A model generated the notes under the pieces. It worked only from the letters and a program-made list of their open reading frames with translations, did not search any database and was not told where the DNA came from. Positions 26,795 through 36,859 of a DNA stretch of 64,000 nucleotides are shown here, piece by piece. Numbering within the stretch: position 1 is the stretch's first letter; the number at the start of each line of letters is the position of its first letter. The position numbers and the translations under genes were made by a program. This DNA comes from Streptomyces sp. YIM 130001 (GTDB taxonomy: Bacteria > Actinomycetota > Actinomycetes > Streptomycetales > Streptomycetaceae), in NCBI RefSeq assembly GCF_003574445.1, contig NZ_KZ984550.1, positions 1 to 64,000 of the forward strand, given 5' to 3'.

Positions 26795-27295
26795 GGCGCG
26801 TCTCCCGGTGCGAACGCGTCGGCAGGGGTCGCGGGACCGGGGCGCGCCCCGGGAACTCCCCGCTCGTACTGGATCGTTGGCAGTGGGGATGACCTGCGCG
26901 TTAACGACACCGCAACGCTCCGGGCCGATCGCCGTACGTGGATCATGGACGGCCCGCACCGACACGGAGCCCTTCCCGTGTGGCGGCGAGACGGTCACTT
27001 TGTGTTCATGTCCGGGGGTAGCGGGGCCGTTTCACCGCCGGCTCGCGTAGGCTGACGCGCCGTCGCGCGCACGGACGCCGTCGCGCGCACAGACGCCGTT
27101 CCGGGGCACTTCGCACGATCGGACCCGGCGGCGACGTATGACCGGTTACGGGCGACCTCGTCCCCGATGGCGTATGGCGGGATTCCGCCATGACAGGAAC
27201 CCGTCACAGACAACTCTCCTCAAAGCCCTGTCACTTGCGTAAGGCTGAGCGGTCATCCGGTCCCGAATTGCGGACCCTTTCTTTCACGTACAGGG
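26795..27295. other. Divergent intergenic region (501 bp) between phosphoesterase and protease genes
   Basis: No gene is supported here. It contains an 18-bp tandem repeat at 27059-27100 and presumably the promoters of both flanking exported enzymes. Confidence 0.5.
27059..27100. repeat. 18-bp tandem repeat (2.3 copies)
   Basis: GCCGTCGCGCGCAC recurs at 27059 and 27077 with an 18-bp period, and a third partial copy (GCCGTT) begins at 27095. It lies in the upstream region of the S8 protease gene. Confidence 0.65.
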
Positions 27296-30200
27296 ATGCA
27301 GATGACCCTCGAATCACCGCGTGCACCCAGAGCCGGTGCGAGACGCACGGCCCGTGTCGCTCTGGCCGCAGGCCTGACGGCCGCCCTCGCGGCGTCCGGG
27401 CCGATACCCGCCTTCGCGGCCGACGATCCGGGCCCCGCCGCCCCGTCGGTCAAGTCCGCCGCCAAGAAGCTCGGTCCGGCGGACGCGCAGCTGCTCGCCG
27501 ACGCCAAGGCCGACGGCGACAAGCACGTCACGATGATGATCGCCACCGAGCCCGGCGCCACCGAGCAGGTCGCCGGAAAGCTCGACGCCGTCAAGGGCAC
27601 CACGGTGGGACGCACCTACGACAAGCTCGGCTACGTACGGGCCACCGTGCCGACCGGCAAGGCCGATGCCGCCATCGCGGACGCCACCGAGCTGTCCTCC
27701 GTGCACGGCATCGACCTGCGGCACGAGATCGAGCTCGACGACCCGACGCCGGCCGGCGACCGCGCCAAGGGCGCGAAGGCCGCATCCCGCGGGAACTACC
27801 CCGCGCCCGGCAAGAAGACGCCGGCCAAGAACCCGTACAACCCGTCCTTCGAGACCGGTGCCGTCGATTTCGTCAAGAAGAACCCGAAGGCCGACGGCCG
27901 GGGCGTGACGATCGGCATCCTCGACTCCGGTGTCGACCTCGGCCACCCCGCGCTGCAGAAGACCACCACCGGCGAGCGCAAGATCACCGACTGGGTCACC
28001 GCCACCGACCCCGTCATCGACGGTGACGGCACCTGGCGGATCATGAACGAGCCGGTGTCCGGCGAGTCGTTCACCTACGACGGCCGCACCTGGAAGGCGC
28101 CGAAGGGCGACCACCACATCAACTGGTTCCGCGAGTCCGCCTCCACCGGCGGCGACGCGAACGGCGACCTGAACCGTGACGGCGACACCACCGACAAGTG
28201 GGGCGTCCTCTACGACGAGGCCGAGGGCACCGTCCGCGTCGACCTCGACGACAACGGCGACTTCACCGACGACGAGGTCCTCAAGCCGTACAAGGACGGT
28301 CACCAGGTCGGCTACTTCGGCAAGGACGACCCGAAGACCGACGTCGTCGAGCAGATCCCGTTCGTCGTGGAGATCCGCAAGGACGTCGTGTACGACGAGG
28401 ACGGCGCCACCGCCGACTTCGTGAACATCGGCATCATCGAGTCCGAGCACGGCACCCACGTCGCCGGCATCACGGCGGCCAACTCGCTGTTCGGCGGCAG
28501 GATGAACGGCGCGGCGCCCGGCGCCAAGCTGGTCTCCTCGCGCGCGTGCTCGTGGGGCGGCGGCTGCACCAACGTGGCGCTCACCGAGGGCATGATCGAT
28601 CTCGTCACCTCGCGCGGTGTCGACATCGTCAACATGTCGATCGGTGGCCTGCCGCCGCTCAACGACGGCAACAACGCCCGCGCAGAGCTGTACAACCGGC
28701 TGATCGACACCTACGGCGTCCAGCTGGTCATCTCGGCCGGCAACAGCGGCCCCGGCCTCAACACGATCGGCGACCCCGCGGTCGCCGACAAGGTGATCTC
28801 GGTCGGTGCGTCCATCTCCAAGGAGACCTGGGCGGCCAACTACGGCTCGGCGGTGCAGAAGAAGTACGCCATGATGCCGTTCTCGTCCCGCGGCCCGCGC
28901 GAGGACGGCGGCTTCACGCCGACCCTGACCGCGCCCGGCGCGGCGGTGAACACCACGCAGACCTGGATACCCGGCGGCCCGACCCCCGAGGCGGGCTACG
29001 ACCTGCCCGCGGGCTACTCGATGCTGCAGGGCACCTCGATGGCCTCCCCGCAGGCCGCGGGCGCGTCGGCGCTGATCCTGTCCGCCGCAGCGCAGCAGGG
29101 CCTCGACGACACCGCAGTGACTCCGGCGAAGCTGCGCACCGCGCTGACCTCGACCGCGGACCACATCCGCGGCACGCAGGCGCACGAGGAGGGCTCCGGC
29201 CTCATCGACGTCGTCGCCGCCTGGAAGTCACTGCGCAAGGGCGCGAGCGCCCACACCTACAAGGTCCAGGCCCCGGTCGACACCGCGCTCGACGAGGAAC
29301 TGAAGAAGCCGGGCACGGGTCTCTACGACCGCGAGGGCGGCCTGAAGGCCGGCAAGCGCAAGACGTACGAGATCACCGTCACCCGGACGACCGGGCCGGA
29401 GCGGGTCGTTCCGCACCGGATCGGCCTGGCGAACAACGACGGCACCTTCCGGCTCAAATCCCGCACGGCCGCCCTGCCGCTGGACAAGCCGGTCACGATC
29501 AAGGTCACCGCGGCTCCCCGCAAGGCGGGCGTGCACAGCGCGATCCTCGAGCTGGACGACCGGCGGACCGAGGGCACGGACAAGCAGATCATGACGACCG
29601 TGGTGGTCGCCGAGGACCTGGCGAAGCCCGACTTCACCAGTGCGGCGAAGGGCTCCGTGCAGCGCAACAGCACCGAGTCGCACTTCGTCACCGTCCCCGA
29701 GGGCGCGAAGAGCCTGGAGGTCGCGCTCGGCGGTCTGAAGGACAAGAGCCAGACCCGGTTCATCGCGATCCACCCGTACGGAGTGCCGGTCGACCCGACG
29801 TCGACCGTCAACTGCTACCCGGACTACGAGAACCCGGACAACACCTGCGCCCCCGACAAGCGGTCCTACCAGGATCCGCAGCCGGGCGTCTGGGAGATCG
29901 AGGTCGAGGCGCGCCGTACGTCGCCGCATCTCGACAACCCGTACAAGCTGGACGTCACCGCGCTCGGCGTGGCCTTCGACCCCGAGGTCCGCACCGTCGA
30001 CGAGGCGAAGGCCGGCACTCCGACGCCGGTCGACTGGAAGGTGACCAACGGATACGCGCCGATCGACGGGAAGCTGCGGGGCGGCGCGCTCGGTTCCGCG
30101 AACGCGCAGCGGCCGACGATCGCCCAGGGCGCCTCGCAGGAGACCGAGGTCGCGGTGCCCGAGGGCGCGGAGCGGCTGGATGTGTCGATCGGTGGCACCG

Positions 30201-30592
30201 AGGACCGTGGCGCCGACCTGGACCTGACCGTCCTCAAGGACGGCGCGGAGGTCGCCTCGTCCGCGGACGCCGACTCCGAGGAATCGGTCAGCGTGCCCGA
30301 GCCGGAGGCCGGTACGTACACGGTCGTCGTCGACGCCTACGCGGTACCGGCCGGATCCACCGCCTTCGACTACCTGGACGTGTACTTCGCGCCCTCGCTG
30401 GGTGAGGTGACGGTGGACGGCTCGACCGCGGTGAAGCTGGCCAACGGCGCGTCCACCGAGGTCGCGGCGGAGGTCGTGGCGGCCGGTGCGGCTCCCGAGG
30501 GACGGCAGTTCTTCGGCGAGGTGCAGGTCGTCAACGGCCGTGGCACGGTGGCCGGTTCGGGCAGCGTGCAGATCGAGAAGGTCGTGCCGTAG
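27296..30592 (+). CDS. Large secreted S8 (subtilisin) serine protease
   Basis: This is a 1098-residue exported protease. A signal peptide (basic start, hydrophobic core about 19-38, AFA cleavage near 42) is followed by a propeptide. The catalytic triad is Asp210 (ILDSGVD), His388 (EHGTHVAG) and Ser581 (GTSMASP). Asp and His are about 178 residues apart, far more than in classical subtilisins. The insert holds acidic Asp/Asn/Gly loops that look like calcium sites. A long insert between Asp and His recalls tripeptidyl-peptidase II. The C-terminal about 400 residues contain two beta-rich modules starting VPEGAKSLEV and VPEGAERLDV, like pre-peptidase C-terminal domains. The start may be ATG 27296 or 27302. 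The gene ends at a terminator shared with the convergent sigma-partner gene. Confidence 0.92.
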   Translation: MQMTLESPRAPRAGARRTARVALAAGLTAALAASGPIPAFAADDPGPAAPSVKSAAKKLGPADAQLLADAKADGDKHVTMMIATEPGATEQVAGKLDAVKGTTVGRTYDKLGYVRATVPTGKADAAIADATELSSVHGIDLRHEIELDDPTPAGDRAKGAKAASRGNYPAPGKKTPAKNPYNPSFETGAVDFVKKNPKADGRGVTIGILDSGVDLGHPALQKTTTGERKITDWVTATDPVIDGDGTWRIMNEPVSGESFTYDGRTWKAPKGDHHINWFRESASTGGDANGDLNRDGDTTDKWGVLYDEAEGTVRVDLDDNGDFTDDEVLKPYKDGHQVGYFGKDDPKTDVVEQIPFVVEIRKDVVYDEDGATADFVNIGIIESEHGTHVAGITAANSLFGGRMNGAAPGAKLVSSRACSWGGGCTNVALTEGMIDLVTSRGVDIVNMSIGGLPPLNDGNNARAELYNRLIDTYGVQLVISAGNSGPGLNTIGDPAVADKVISVGASISKETWAANYGSAVQKKYAMMPFSSRGPREDGGFTPTLTAPGAAVNTTQTWIPGGPTPEAGYDLPAGYSMLQGTSMASPQAAGASALILSAAAQQGLDDTAVTPAKLRTALTSTADHIRGTQAHEEGSGLIDVVAAWKSLRKGASAHTYKVQAPVDTALDEELKKPGTGLYDREGGLKAGKRKTYEITVTRTTGPERVVPHRIGLANNDGTFRLKSRTAALPLDKPVTIKVTAAPRKAGVHSAILELDDRRTEGTDKQIMTTVVVAEDLAKPDFTSAAKGSVQRNSTESHFVTVPEGAKSLEVALGGLKDKSQTRFIAIHPYGVPVDPTSTVNCYPDYENPDNTCAPDKRSYQDPQPGVWEIEVEARRTSPHLDNPYKLDVTALGVAFDPEVRTVDEAKAGTPTPVDWKVTNGYAPIDGKLRGGALGSANAQRPTIAQGASQETEVAVPEGAERLDVSIGGTEDRGADLDLTVLKDGAEVASSADADSEESVSVPEPEAGTYTVVVDAYAVPAGSTAFDYLDVYFAPSLGEVTVDGSTAVKLANGASTEVAAEVVAAGAAPEGRQFFGEVQVVNGRGTVAGSGSVQIEKVVP

Positions 30593-30645
30593 GCGCGAGC
30601 CGACCGTGCCGCTACGGGTACGGGGCCGCCGGGCCACCGGCGGCC

Positions 30646-30678
30646 GAGGCGGGCGCTCCCCTCGGGGGCGCCCGCCTC
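30646..30678. terminator. Bidirectional terminator between S8 protease and sigma-partner genes
   Basis: An 11-bp perfect stem (GAGGCGGGCGC / GCGCCCGCCTC), extended by a CCCC/GGGG pair around a 2-base loop, lies between convergent genes. Confidence 0.85.
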
Positions 30679-30693
30679 TGCTCGTCCCGGGCG

Positions 30694-31482
30694 TCAGGTC
30701 CCGCACTTCGTCTTCGCGGCGCCGGGCAACGCCTTGACGACGAGTTTCCTCAGGTCGGCGAGGTCCTTGCCGACGGCCCAGTTCTCCGGGGCCGCGTCGT
30801 CCTGCCCGATGGTGATCAGGGTGCGGTCGCCCTTCTTCAGGCGCGGATCCACGTTCTGGTCCATCGGGAAGACGACACGGGAGCCGCCGTCCGCGGGCTT
30901 GTAGTAGCGCTTCACCTTCACGGTGATCCGGTCCATGCCCGCGCCGGGGAGCTCCTCCACGGTCTCGACGGTGCCTTCCACGATCAGCGAGGAGCAGGCG
31001 ACCATGGCCTGCGGCGACTGCGCGCCGGAGCCGCCGCCGTCTCCGCCGGCCCCCGTGTCGGTCGCGGACTTCGCTGCCTCCTCGCCGCCGCCGTCGGCTC
31101 CGCCCATCGGCCCGAGCCAGAAGACGGTGCCGAAGACCGCGAGACCGCAGACGGCGGTCGCCGCGCGGAGGATGAGGGTGCGCCGGTTGCGGGGGCGCCA
31201 CCAAGGGCGGGCGGGCGGTTCCTGGGCGCCGACGGTTTCCGGCGCCTGTGTCGCGTGCCTCTCCTCCGCCTCCGTCTCCGCCCTCTCCTCCGTCGCTCCG
31301 GCCGTCTCCGCTCCTGTCAGCTCGCGGGCCACGACCTGGAGCTGGTCGCGGAGCAGGCCGAGGTCGCGTACCGCGTCCGCGTGCTCGAGGACGTACGCCT
31401 CGTCCTCGCGCGCCCCGTCCGGCACCGGCTCCCCGGTGATCGCCACGGTCAGCGGGTCCGGGTACGGCTGTTCGTCCGCCAC
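30694..31482 (-). CDS. Single-pass membrane protein paired with ECF sigma factor (possible anti-sigma)
   Basis: The 262-residue product has a cytoplasmic acidic N-terminal half with a helical region (about 30-55), then WWRPRNRRTLILRAAT and one membrane helix (about 105-127). A low-complexity Gly/Asp linker precedes an extracellular domain of about 100 residues with two Cys (VACSSL near its start and TKCGT at the end) that could pair. No ZAS zinc motif (HxxxCxxC) is present. The GTG start at 31482 follows the sigma stop by 1 bp, so translation is probably coupled. The topology and operon suggest a non-zinc anti-sigma factor or a sensor. This is inferred from context, not from sequence similarity. 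Confidence 0.75.
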   Translation of the reverse strand: MADEQPYPDPLTVAITGEPVPDGAREDEAYVLEHADAVRDLGLLRDQLQVVARELTGAETAGATEERAETEAEERHATQAPETVGAQEPPARPWWRPRNRRTLILRAATAVCGLAVFGTVFWLGPMGGADGGGEEAAKSATDTGAGGDGGGSGAQSPQAMVACSSLIVEGTVETVEELPGAGMDRITVKVKRYYKPADGGSRVVFPMDQNVDPRLKKGDRTLITIGQDDAAPENWAVGKDLADLRKLVVKALPGAAKTKCGT

Positions 31483-31483
31483 G

Positions 31484-32065
31484 TCACACCACCTCTTGTT
31501 CGTGCAGCCGGGTCCTGAGCACCCGTACCGCCTTGTGCAGCCGGCTCTTCACGGTCCCTTCCGGGATGCCGAGCTCATCGGCGATCCGGGCGACCGGCAG
31601 GTCCGCGTAGAAGCGCAGGACGACGACCTGGCGCTGGGCGTCGGCCAGCTCGTCGAGGCCCTCGGCGACTGTGAGAGACAGCACACGCGTGTCCTCCGCA
31701 CCGGCCTGATCCTGCCGCAGCGAGGCGAGCCGCTCGCCGAGCCGCTCCTGCCGACTGCGGGAGCGGTGCCAGTCCATGGCGAGGTTCGAGGCGACGACCG
31801 CGGACCAGGCGGACACGTCACGCGGCGGGTCCTGCCCCTTCGCCGCCCGCTCCAGGAGGCGCAGCCGTACCTGCTGCACACCGTCCTGCAGTTCGGCCGG
31901 CGGTACTCCGGCCAGGGCGAGCACGGCCCGCACCCGGTCCTGCTGGTCCGGATCCAACGGATCCGGCCGTTCCTCGGATCCCGCTCCACCGCGCGGCAAA
32001 CTCCACCCCTCCCCGGGCTCCCGCTCCCCCGCGAGAAACCCCTCACGGCATCCCCGACCCGTCAC
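31484..32065 (-). CDS. ECF-type RNA polymerase sigma factor
   Basis: This is an extracytoplasmic-function sigma factor of about 193 residues. Region 2 is recognisable around RLRLLERAAKG...SAWSAVVASNLAMDWHRSRSR, and region 4 is LADAQRQVVVLRFYADLPVARIADELGIPEGTVKSRLHKA, with a clear helix-turn-helix. The first 30 residues are low-complexity, and the GTG at 32065 may not be the real start. The next gene downstream begins 1 bp after its stop and encodes a membrane protein likely to control it. It is divergent from asd with a gap of about 180 bp. Confidence 0.92.
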   Translation of the reverse strand: MTGRGCREGFLAGEREPGEGWSLPRGGAGSEERPDPLDPDQQDRVRAVLALAGVPPAELQDGVQQVRLRLLERAAKGQDPPRDVSAWSAVVASNLAMDWHRSRSRQERLGERLASLRQDQAGAEDTRVLSLTVAEGLDELADAQRQVVVLRFYADLPVARIADELGIPEGTVKSRLHKAVRVLRTRLHEQEVV

Positions 32066-32141
32066 GGGCCGCCCACTGATCCAACCCTGTGACGTGTCCT
32101 ACGACGCACGGCCCAGCCGTAACGTTCGCGCATCCACAGTC

Positions 32142-32160
32142 GGACAATGGATTGGACAAT
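32142..32160 (+). repeat. Direct repeat GGACAAT with 12-bp period
   Basis: GGACAAT occurs at 32142-32148 and 32154-32160, in the sigma/asd divergent region about 90 bp before asd. It could be a regulator half-site pair or part of a promoter. Confidence 0.45.
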
Positions 32161-32237
32161 CACACACCGGTCATACGCATCATGGGGCGGACGTCCCCAG
32201 GTCGAGACAGTGTCGAGACCGTCGTGACATGGAGTAA

Positions 32238-33275
<1,038 letters not shown>

Positions 33276-33298
33276 CGCGAGGGTCCATACGCACGGAA

Positions 33299-33332
33299 AA
33301 GGGGCGGCCACCGATCCAGGTGCCCGCCCCTT
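33299..33332. terminator. Bidirectional terminator between asd and mazF
   Basis: An inverted repeat AAGGGGCGG-C-CACC pairs with GGTG-C-CCGCCCCTT, with one C-C mismatch and a 6-base loop. It lies between convergent genes. Confidence 0.75.
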
Positions 33333-33344
33333 CGCCCTGCCCGC

Positions 33345-33692
33345 TCAGAGCGCCAGATGCGTCCGCAGGGCAGCGTCGATGTCCGCCATCCGCTGCCGCG
33401 GCACGGATCCGAGTCGCCTTCGGAAACGCCCCGGCGCGAGCGCCCTCACCTGCTCACACTGCACCTTGGAATCATTGGCCAGGCCACAGTCGCCCGCATC
33501 GAGCAGCACCTGGAACGGATAGACACGGGACGTGTTGGAGGTGAGCGGAACCAGGGTGATCACACCGCGTCCCGTACGCGCCACCACCGCGTTCGCGCCG
33601 TCGTTCGAGACGATCACCGCAGGACGAGCCTTGTTGGCCTCGCTTCCGCGAACCGGCTCATAGTCGACCAAGTAGATGTCACCGCGCTTCAT
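33345..33692 (-). CDS. mazF: MazF/PemK-family endoribonuclease toxin
   Basis: The 115-residue product starts MKRGDIYLVDYEPVRGSEANKARPAVIVSN, the classical MazF opening with the RGDI strand and the conserved Arg-Pro. The later TLVPLTSN and the QVRAL segment also fit. MazF toxins cleave mRNA at short sequences. The start overlaps the 3' end of the antitoxin gene by 14 bp, the usual antitoxin-first, translationally coupled order. ATG 33692 is the only start consistent with the family. Confidence 0.93.
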   Translation of the reverse strand: MKRGDIYLVDYEPVRGSEANKARPAVIVSNDGANAVVARTGRGVITLVPLTSNTSRVYPFQVLLDAGDCGLANDSKVQCEQVRALAPGRFRRRLGSVPRQRMADIDAALRTHLAL

Positions 33693-33918
33693 CGACCAGC
33701 CCATCACCGGAGAACTGGTCCCAGAACGCCGCGTCCTCGCTTCCTTCCCATTCGTCGAAGGCAGCCTCGTAGTCGGCCTCCAAGCGCGCTGCGCGCAACA
33801 GCTCGATCGCGGCATGTATCACCGCCGACCTGGACTGCGCCGAGTTCTCCGCCGCGTACTGGTCGACGAAGGCGACATCCTCCTCCGGCAGACTCACACT
33901 GATCTTCATACCAAGCAT
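33679..33918 (-). CDS. mazE: MazE-like ribbon-helix-helix antitoxin
   Basis: This is a 79-residue protein. The N-terminus MKISVSLPEEDVAFVDQYA is a ribbon-helix-helix DNA-binding strand and helix. The acidic, Trp/Phe-containing C-terminus (EWEGSEDAAFWDQFSGDG) is the kind of tail that wraps a MazF toxin. It overlaps mazF by 14 bp. The start could be ATG 33918 or ATG 33909, and AGGGG sits just before the first. The pair lies between asd and pepN paralog 2. Confidence 0.88.
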   Translation of the reverse strand: MLGMKISVSLPEEDVAFVDQYAAENSAQSRSAVIHAAIELLRAARLEADYEAAFDEWEGSEDAAFWDQFSGDGLVDEAR

Positions 33919-34017
33919 GCTACCCCTGTTCCTACTCTTATAGCCACCCCGCTTCTCCCCTGAGCGTGGAAGGATGGCCGGAACACCGACGTCAGTCACC
34001 ACCGAGGAGATGACCGC

Positions 34018-36582
34018 GTGCCCGGCACCAATCTGACCCGCGAGGAAGCACAGCAGCGCGCCCAGCTGCTCACCGTTCACTCGTACGAGATCGATCTCGA
34101 TCTGAGCGGGGCGCAGGAGGGAGGCACCTATCCGTCGGTGACGACCGTGCGCTTCGACAGCGCGGAGGCCGGGGCCTCGACCTTCATCGACCTGGTGGCG
34201 CCCACCGCCCGCGAGGTCGTCCTGAACGGCCAACCGCTCGACGCGGCCGCCGTCTTCACCGACTCCCGGATCGCGCTCGACGGACTGCTCGCCGGACCCA
34301 ACGAACTGCGTGTGGTGGCCGACTGCGCGTACACCAACACCGGTGAGGGACTGCACCGGTTCGTCGACCCGGTGGACGGACAGGCGTATCTGTACACGCA
34401 GTTCGAGGTGCCGGACGCGCGGCGGGTGTTCGCCTCGTTCGAGCAGCCCGACCTCAAGGCGACCTTCCAGTTCACCGTGAAGGCTCCCGCGGGCTGGACC
34501 GTGATCTCCAACTCGCCGACGCCCGAACCGGCCGACGGCATCTGGCAGTTCGCCCCGACCCCGCGCATCTCCACGTACATCACGGCCCTGATCGTCGGCC
34601 CGTACCACAGCGTGCACAGCTCCTACGAGAACGGCGGGCAGAGCGTGCCGCTCGGCATCTACTGCCGGCCCTCACTCGCCGAGTACCTGGACGCGGACGC
34701 GATCTTCGAGGTCACCCGGCTCGGGTTCGACTGGTTCCAGGAGAAGTTCGACTACGCGTACCCCTTCGAGAAGTACGACCAGCTCTTCGTGCCGGAGTTC
34801 AACGCGGGCGCGATGGAGAACGCCGGCGCGGTCACCTTCCGCGACCAGTACGTCTTCCGTTCGAAGGTGACGGACGCCGCGTACGAGTCGCGGGCCGAGA
34901 CGATCCTGCACGAGCTGGCGCACATGTGGTTCGGCGACCTGGTCACCATGGAGTGGTGGAACGACCTGTGGCTGAACGAGTCGTTCGCCACCTACACGTC
35001 CATCGCCTGCCTGGCCTACGCCGGCGAATCGCAGTGGCCGCACTCGTGGACGACATTCGCGAACTCCATGAAGACCTGGGCCTACCGGCAGGACCAACTG
35101 CCCTCCACCCACCCGATCATGGCGGACATCCAGGACCTCGACGACGTCCTGGTGAACTTCGACGGCATCACCTACGCCAAGGGCGCCTCGGTCCTCAAGC
35201 AGCTGGTCGCCTACGTCGGCATGGACGAGTTCTTCGCCGGCGTGCAGGCGTACTTCAAGCGGCACGCGTACGGGAACACACAACTCAGCGACCTGCTGGG
35301 CGCGTTGGAGGAGACCAGCGGCCGCGACCTCGGTGCCTGGTCCGAGAAATGGCTGCAGACCGCCGGGATCAACGTCCTGCGGCCGCAGATCGAGACCGAC
35401 GCCAACGGCACGATCACCGCCTTCGCCGTCCGCCAGGAGGCCCCCGCGCTGCCGCCCGGCGCGAAGGGTGAACCGGTGCTCCGCCCGCACCGCATCGCCA
35501 TCGGCCTCTACGACCTGGATGACGACTCCGGCAAGCTGGTCCGCTCGGACCGGATCGAGCTGGACGTGGACGGCGACCTGACCGAGGTCGAGGAGCTGGT
35601 GGGCCGGCACCGCCCGGCGGTGATCCTGCTCAACGACGACGACCTGTCGTACGCGAAGGTCCGGCTCGACGCGCAGTCCCTGCACCATGTCACCCAGCAC
35701 CTGGGCGACTTCGAGGCCTCGCTGCCGCGTGCGCTGTGCTGGGCGTCCGCCTGGGACATGACGCGGGACGGCGAACTGCCCACCCGTGACTACCTGTCGC
35801 TCGTCCTGTCGGGAATCGGCAAGGAGACGGACATCGGCGTCGTGCAGTCGCTGCACCGCCAGGTGAAGCTGGCGCTCGACCTGTACGCGGCACCCGAGCG
35901 GCGCCCCGCGCTGCTCGAGCAGTGGACCGAGGCCGCGCAGCGGCAGCTGCTCGCCGCCGAGCCGGGCAGTGACCACCAACTTGCCTGGGCCCGGGCGTTC
36001 GCGGCCACCGCCCGTACGGACGCGCAGCTCGATCTGCTCGACGCGCTGCTCGACGGCAAGGAGACGGTCGAGGGTCTGACCGTGGACACCGAGCTGCGCT
36101 GGGCGTTCGTACAGCGCCTCGCGTCGACCGGGCGGTACGGGGAGACGGAGATCGCCGCCGAATACGAGCGGGACCGGACCGCGGCGGGCGAGCGGCACGC
36201 GGCGTCCGCGCGGGCGGCCCGGCCGACGGCCGAGGCGAAGGCGGCGGCGTGGGCCTCGGTGGTGGAGTCCGACCAGTTGCCGAACGCGGTGCAGGAGGCG
36301 GTCATCGGCGGCTTCGTCCAGACCGACCAGCGTGAACTGCTCGCGCCGTACACGGAGAAGTTCTTCGCGGCCGTGGGCGACGCGTGGCAGACGCGTTCGC
36401 ACGAGATGGCCCAGCAGATCGCGGTCGGCCTCTACCCGGCGGTGCAGGTCTCGCAGGACACCCTCGACACCACGGACGCCTGGCTCACCTCGGCGAACCC
36501 GAGCGCGTCGCTGCGCCGCCTGATCTCGGAGTCCCGCGCGGGCGTCGAGCGGGCGCTGCGGGCACAGCGGGCGGACGCCTGA
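34018..36582 (+). CDS. pepN: Aminopeptidase N (M1 family), paralog 2
   Basis: This is an M1 zinc aminopeptidase of 854 residues. GAMEN is present. The zinc site is HELAH (His298, Glu299, His302) with Glu321 in LWLNESFATY, the usual form for PepN. The C-terminal ERAP1-like domain is complete. GTG 34018 follows GAGGAG at 8 bases, and the protein opens VPGTNLTREEA, parallel to paralog 1. Its position after asd matches the syntenic Streptomyces pepN, so this is probably the ancestral copy and the one at 21 kb the extra. No signal peptide is present. Confidence 0.96.
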   Translation: MPGTNLTREEAQQRAQLLTVHSYEIDLDLSGAQEGGTYPSVTTVRFDSAEAGASTFIDLVAPTAREVVLNGQPLDAAAVFTDSRIALDGLLAGPNELRVVADCAYTNTGEGLHRFVDPVDGQAYLYTQFEVPDARRVFASFEQPDLKATFQFTVKAPAGWTVISNSPTPEPADGIWQFAPTPRISTYITALIVGPYHSVHSSYENGGQSVPLGIYCRPSLAEYLDADAIFEVTRLGFDWFQEKFDYAYPFEKYDQLFVPEFNAGAMENAGAVTFRDQYVFRSKVTDAAYESRAETILHELAHMWFGDLVTMEWWNDLWLNESFATYTSIACLAYAGESQWPHSWTTFANSMKTWAYRQDQLPSTHPIMADIQDLDDVLVNFDGITYAKGASVLKQLVAYVGMDEFFAGVQAYFKRHAYGNTQLSDLLGALEETSGRDLGAWSEKWLQTAGINVLRPQIETDANGTITAFAVRQEAPALPPGAKGEPVLRPHRIAIGLYDLDDDSGKLVRSDRIELDVDGDLTEVEELVGRHRPAVILLNDDDLSYAKVRLDAQSLHHVTQHLGDFEASLPRALCWASAWDMTRDGELPTRDYLSLVLSGIGKETDIGVVQSLHRQVKLALDLYAAPERRPALLEQWTEAAQRQLLAAEPGSDHQLAWARAFAATARTDAQLDLLDALLDGKETVEGLTVDTELRWAFVQRLASTGRYGETEIAAEYERDRTAAGERHAASARAARPTAEAKAAAWASVVESDQLPNAVQEAVIGGFVQTDQRELLAPYTEKFFAAVGDAWQTRSHEMAQQIAVGLYPAVQVSQDTLDTTDAWLTSANPSASLRRLISESRAGVERALRAQRADA

Positions 36583-36590
36583 CCGCACGT

Positions 36591-36626
36591 CCTGGGGGTG
36601 CCGGCCGGATTCCGGCATCCCCCGGG
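36591..36626 (+). terminator. Terminator after pepN paralog 2
   Basis: An imperfect inverted repeat (CCTGGGGGTGCCGG with CCGGCATCCCCCGGG) has a 7-base loop and lies 8 bp after the stop. Confidence 0.6.
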
Positions 36627-36812
36627 ACGAGCCCGCCCGCCGGCCGGGGAACAGCCTGACGACGGGTCGTTCGGCCGGCCCGCAGGGACCACGGGACCAC
36701 CGGAACCACCGGGCAAGATCTTCGCCGGTATCCGCGACGAACCCGGGGTACTCGTCCGCCGGCGCGAACGTGGCCGGTGGAGATGCCCGCTCGAACGCGC
36801 TCAGCGACAACA

Positions 36813-36849
36813 AGCCCGTCCGGTGTGCGAGAACGACACCGGACGGGCT
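36813..36849 (-). terminator. Terminator after allantoicase gene
   Basis: A perfect 14-bp stem (AGCCCGTCCGGTGT / ACACCGGACGGGCT) with a 9-base loop lies 10 bp past the alc stop on the minus strand. Confidence 0.85.
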
Positions 36850-36859
36850 CGAGACTCTG

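Noticed and set aside
33345..33918. MazEF pair as part of a larger defence island
   Set aside because: Neighbours on both sides are core metabolic genes (asd, pepN). No restriction, CBASS or retron genes are visible.
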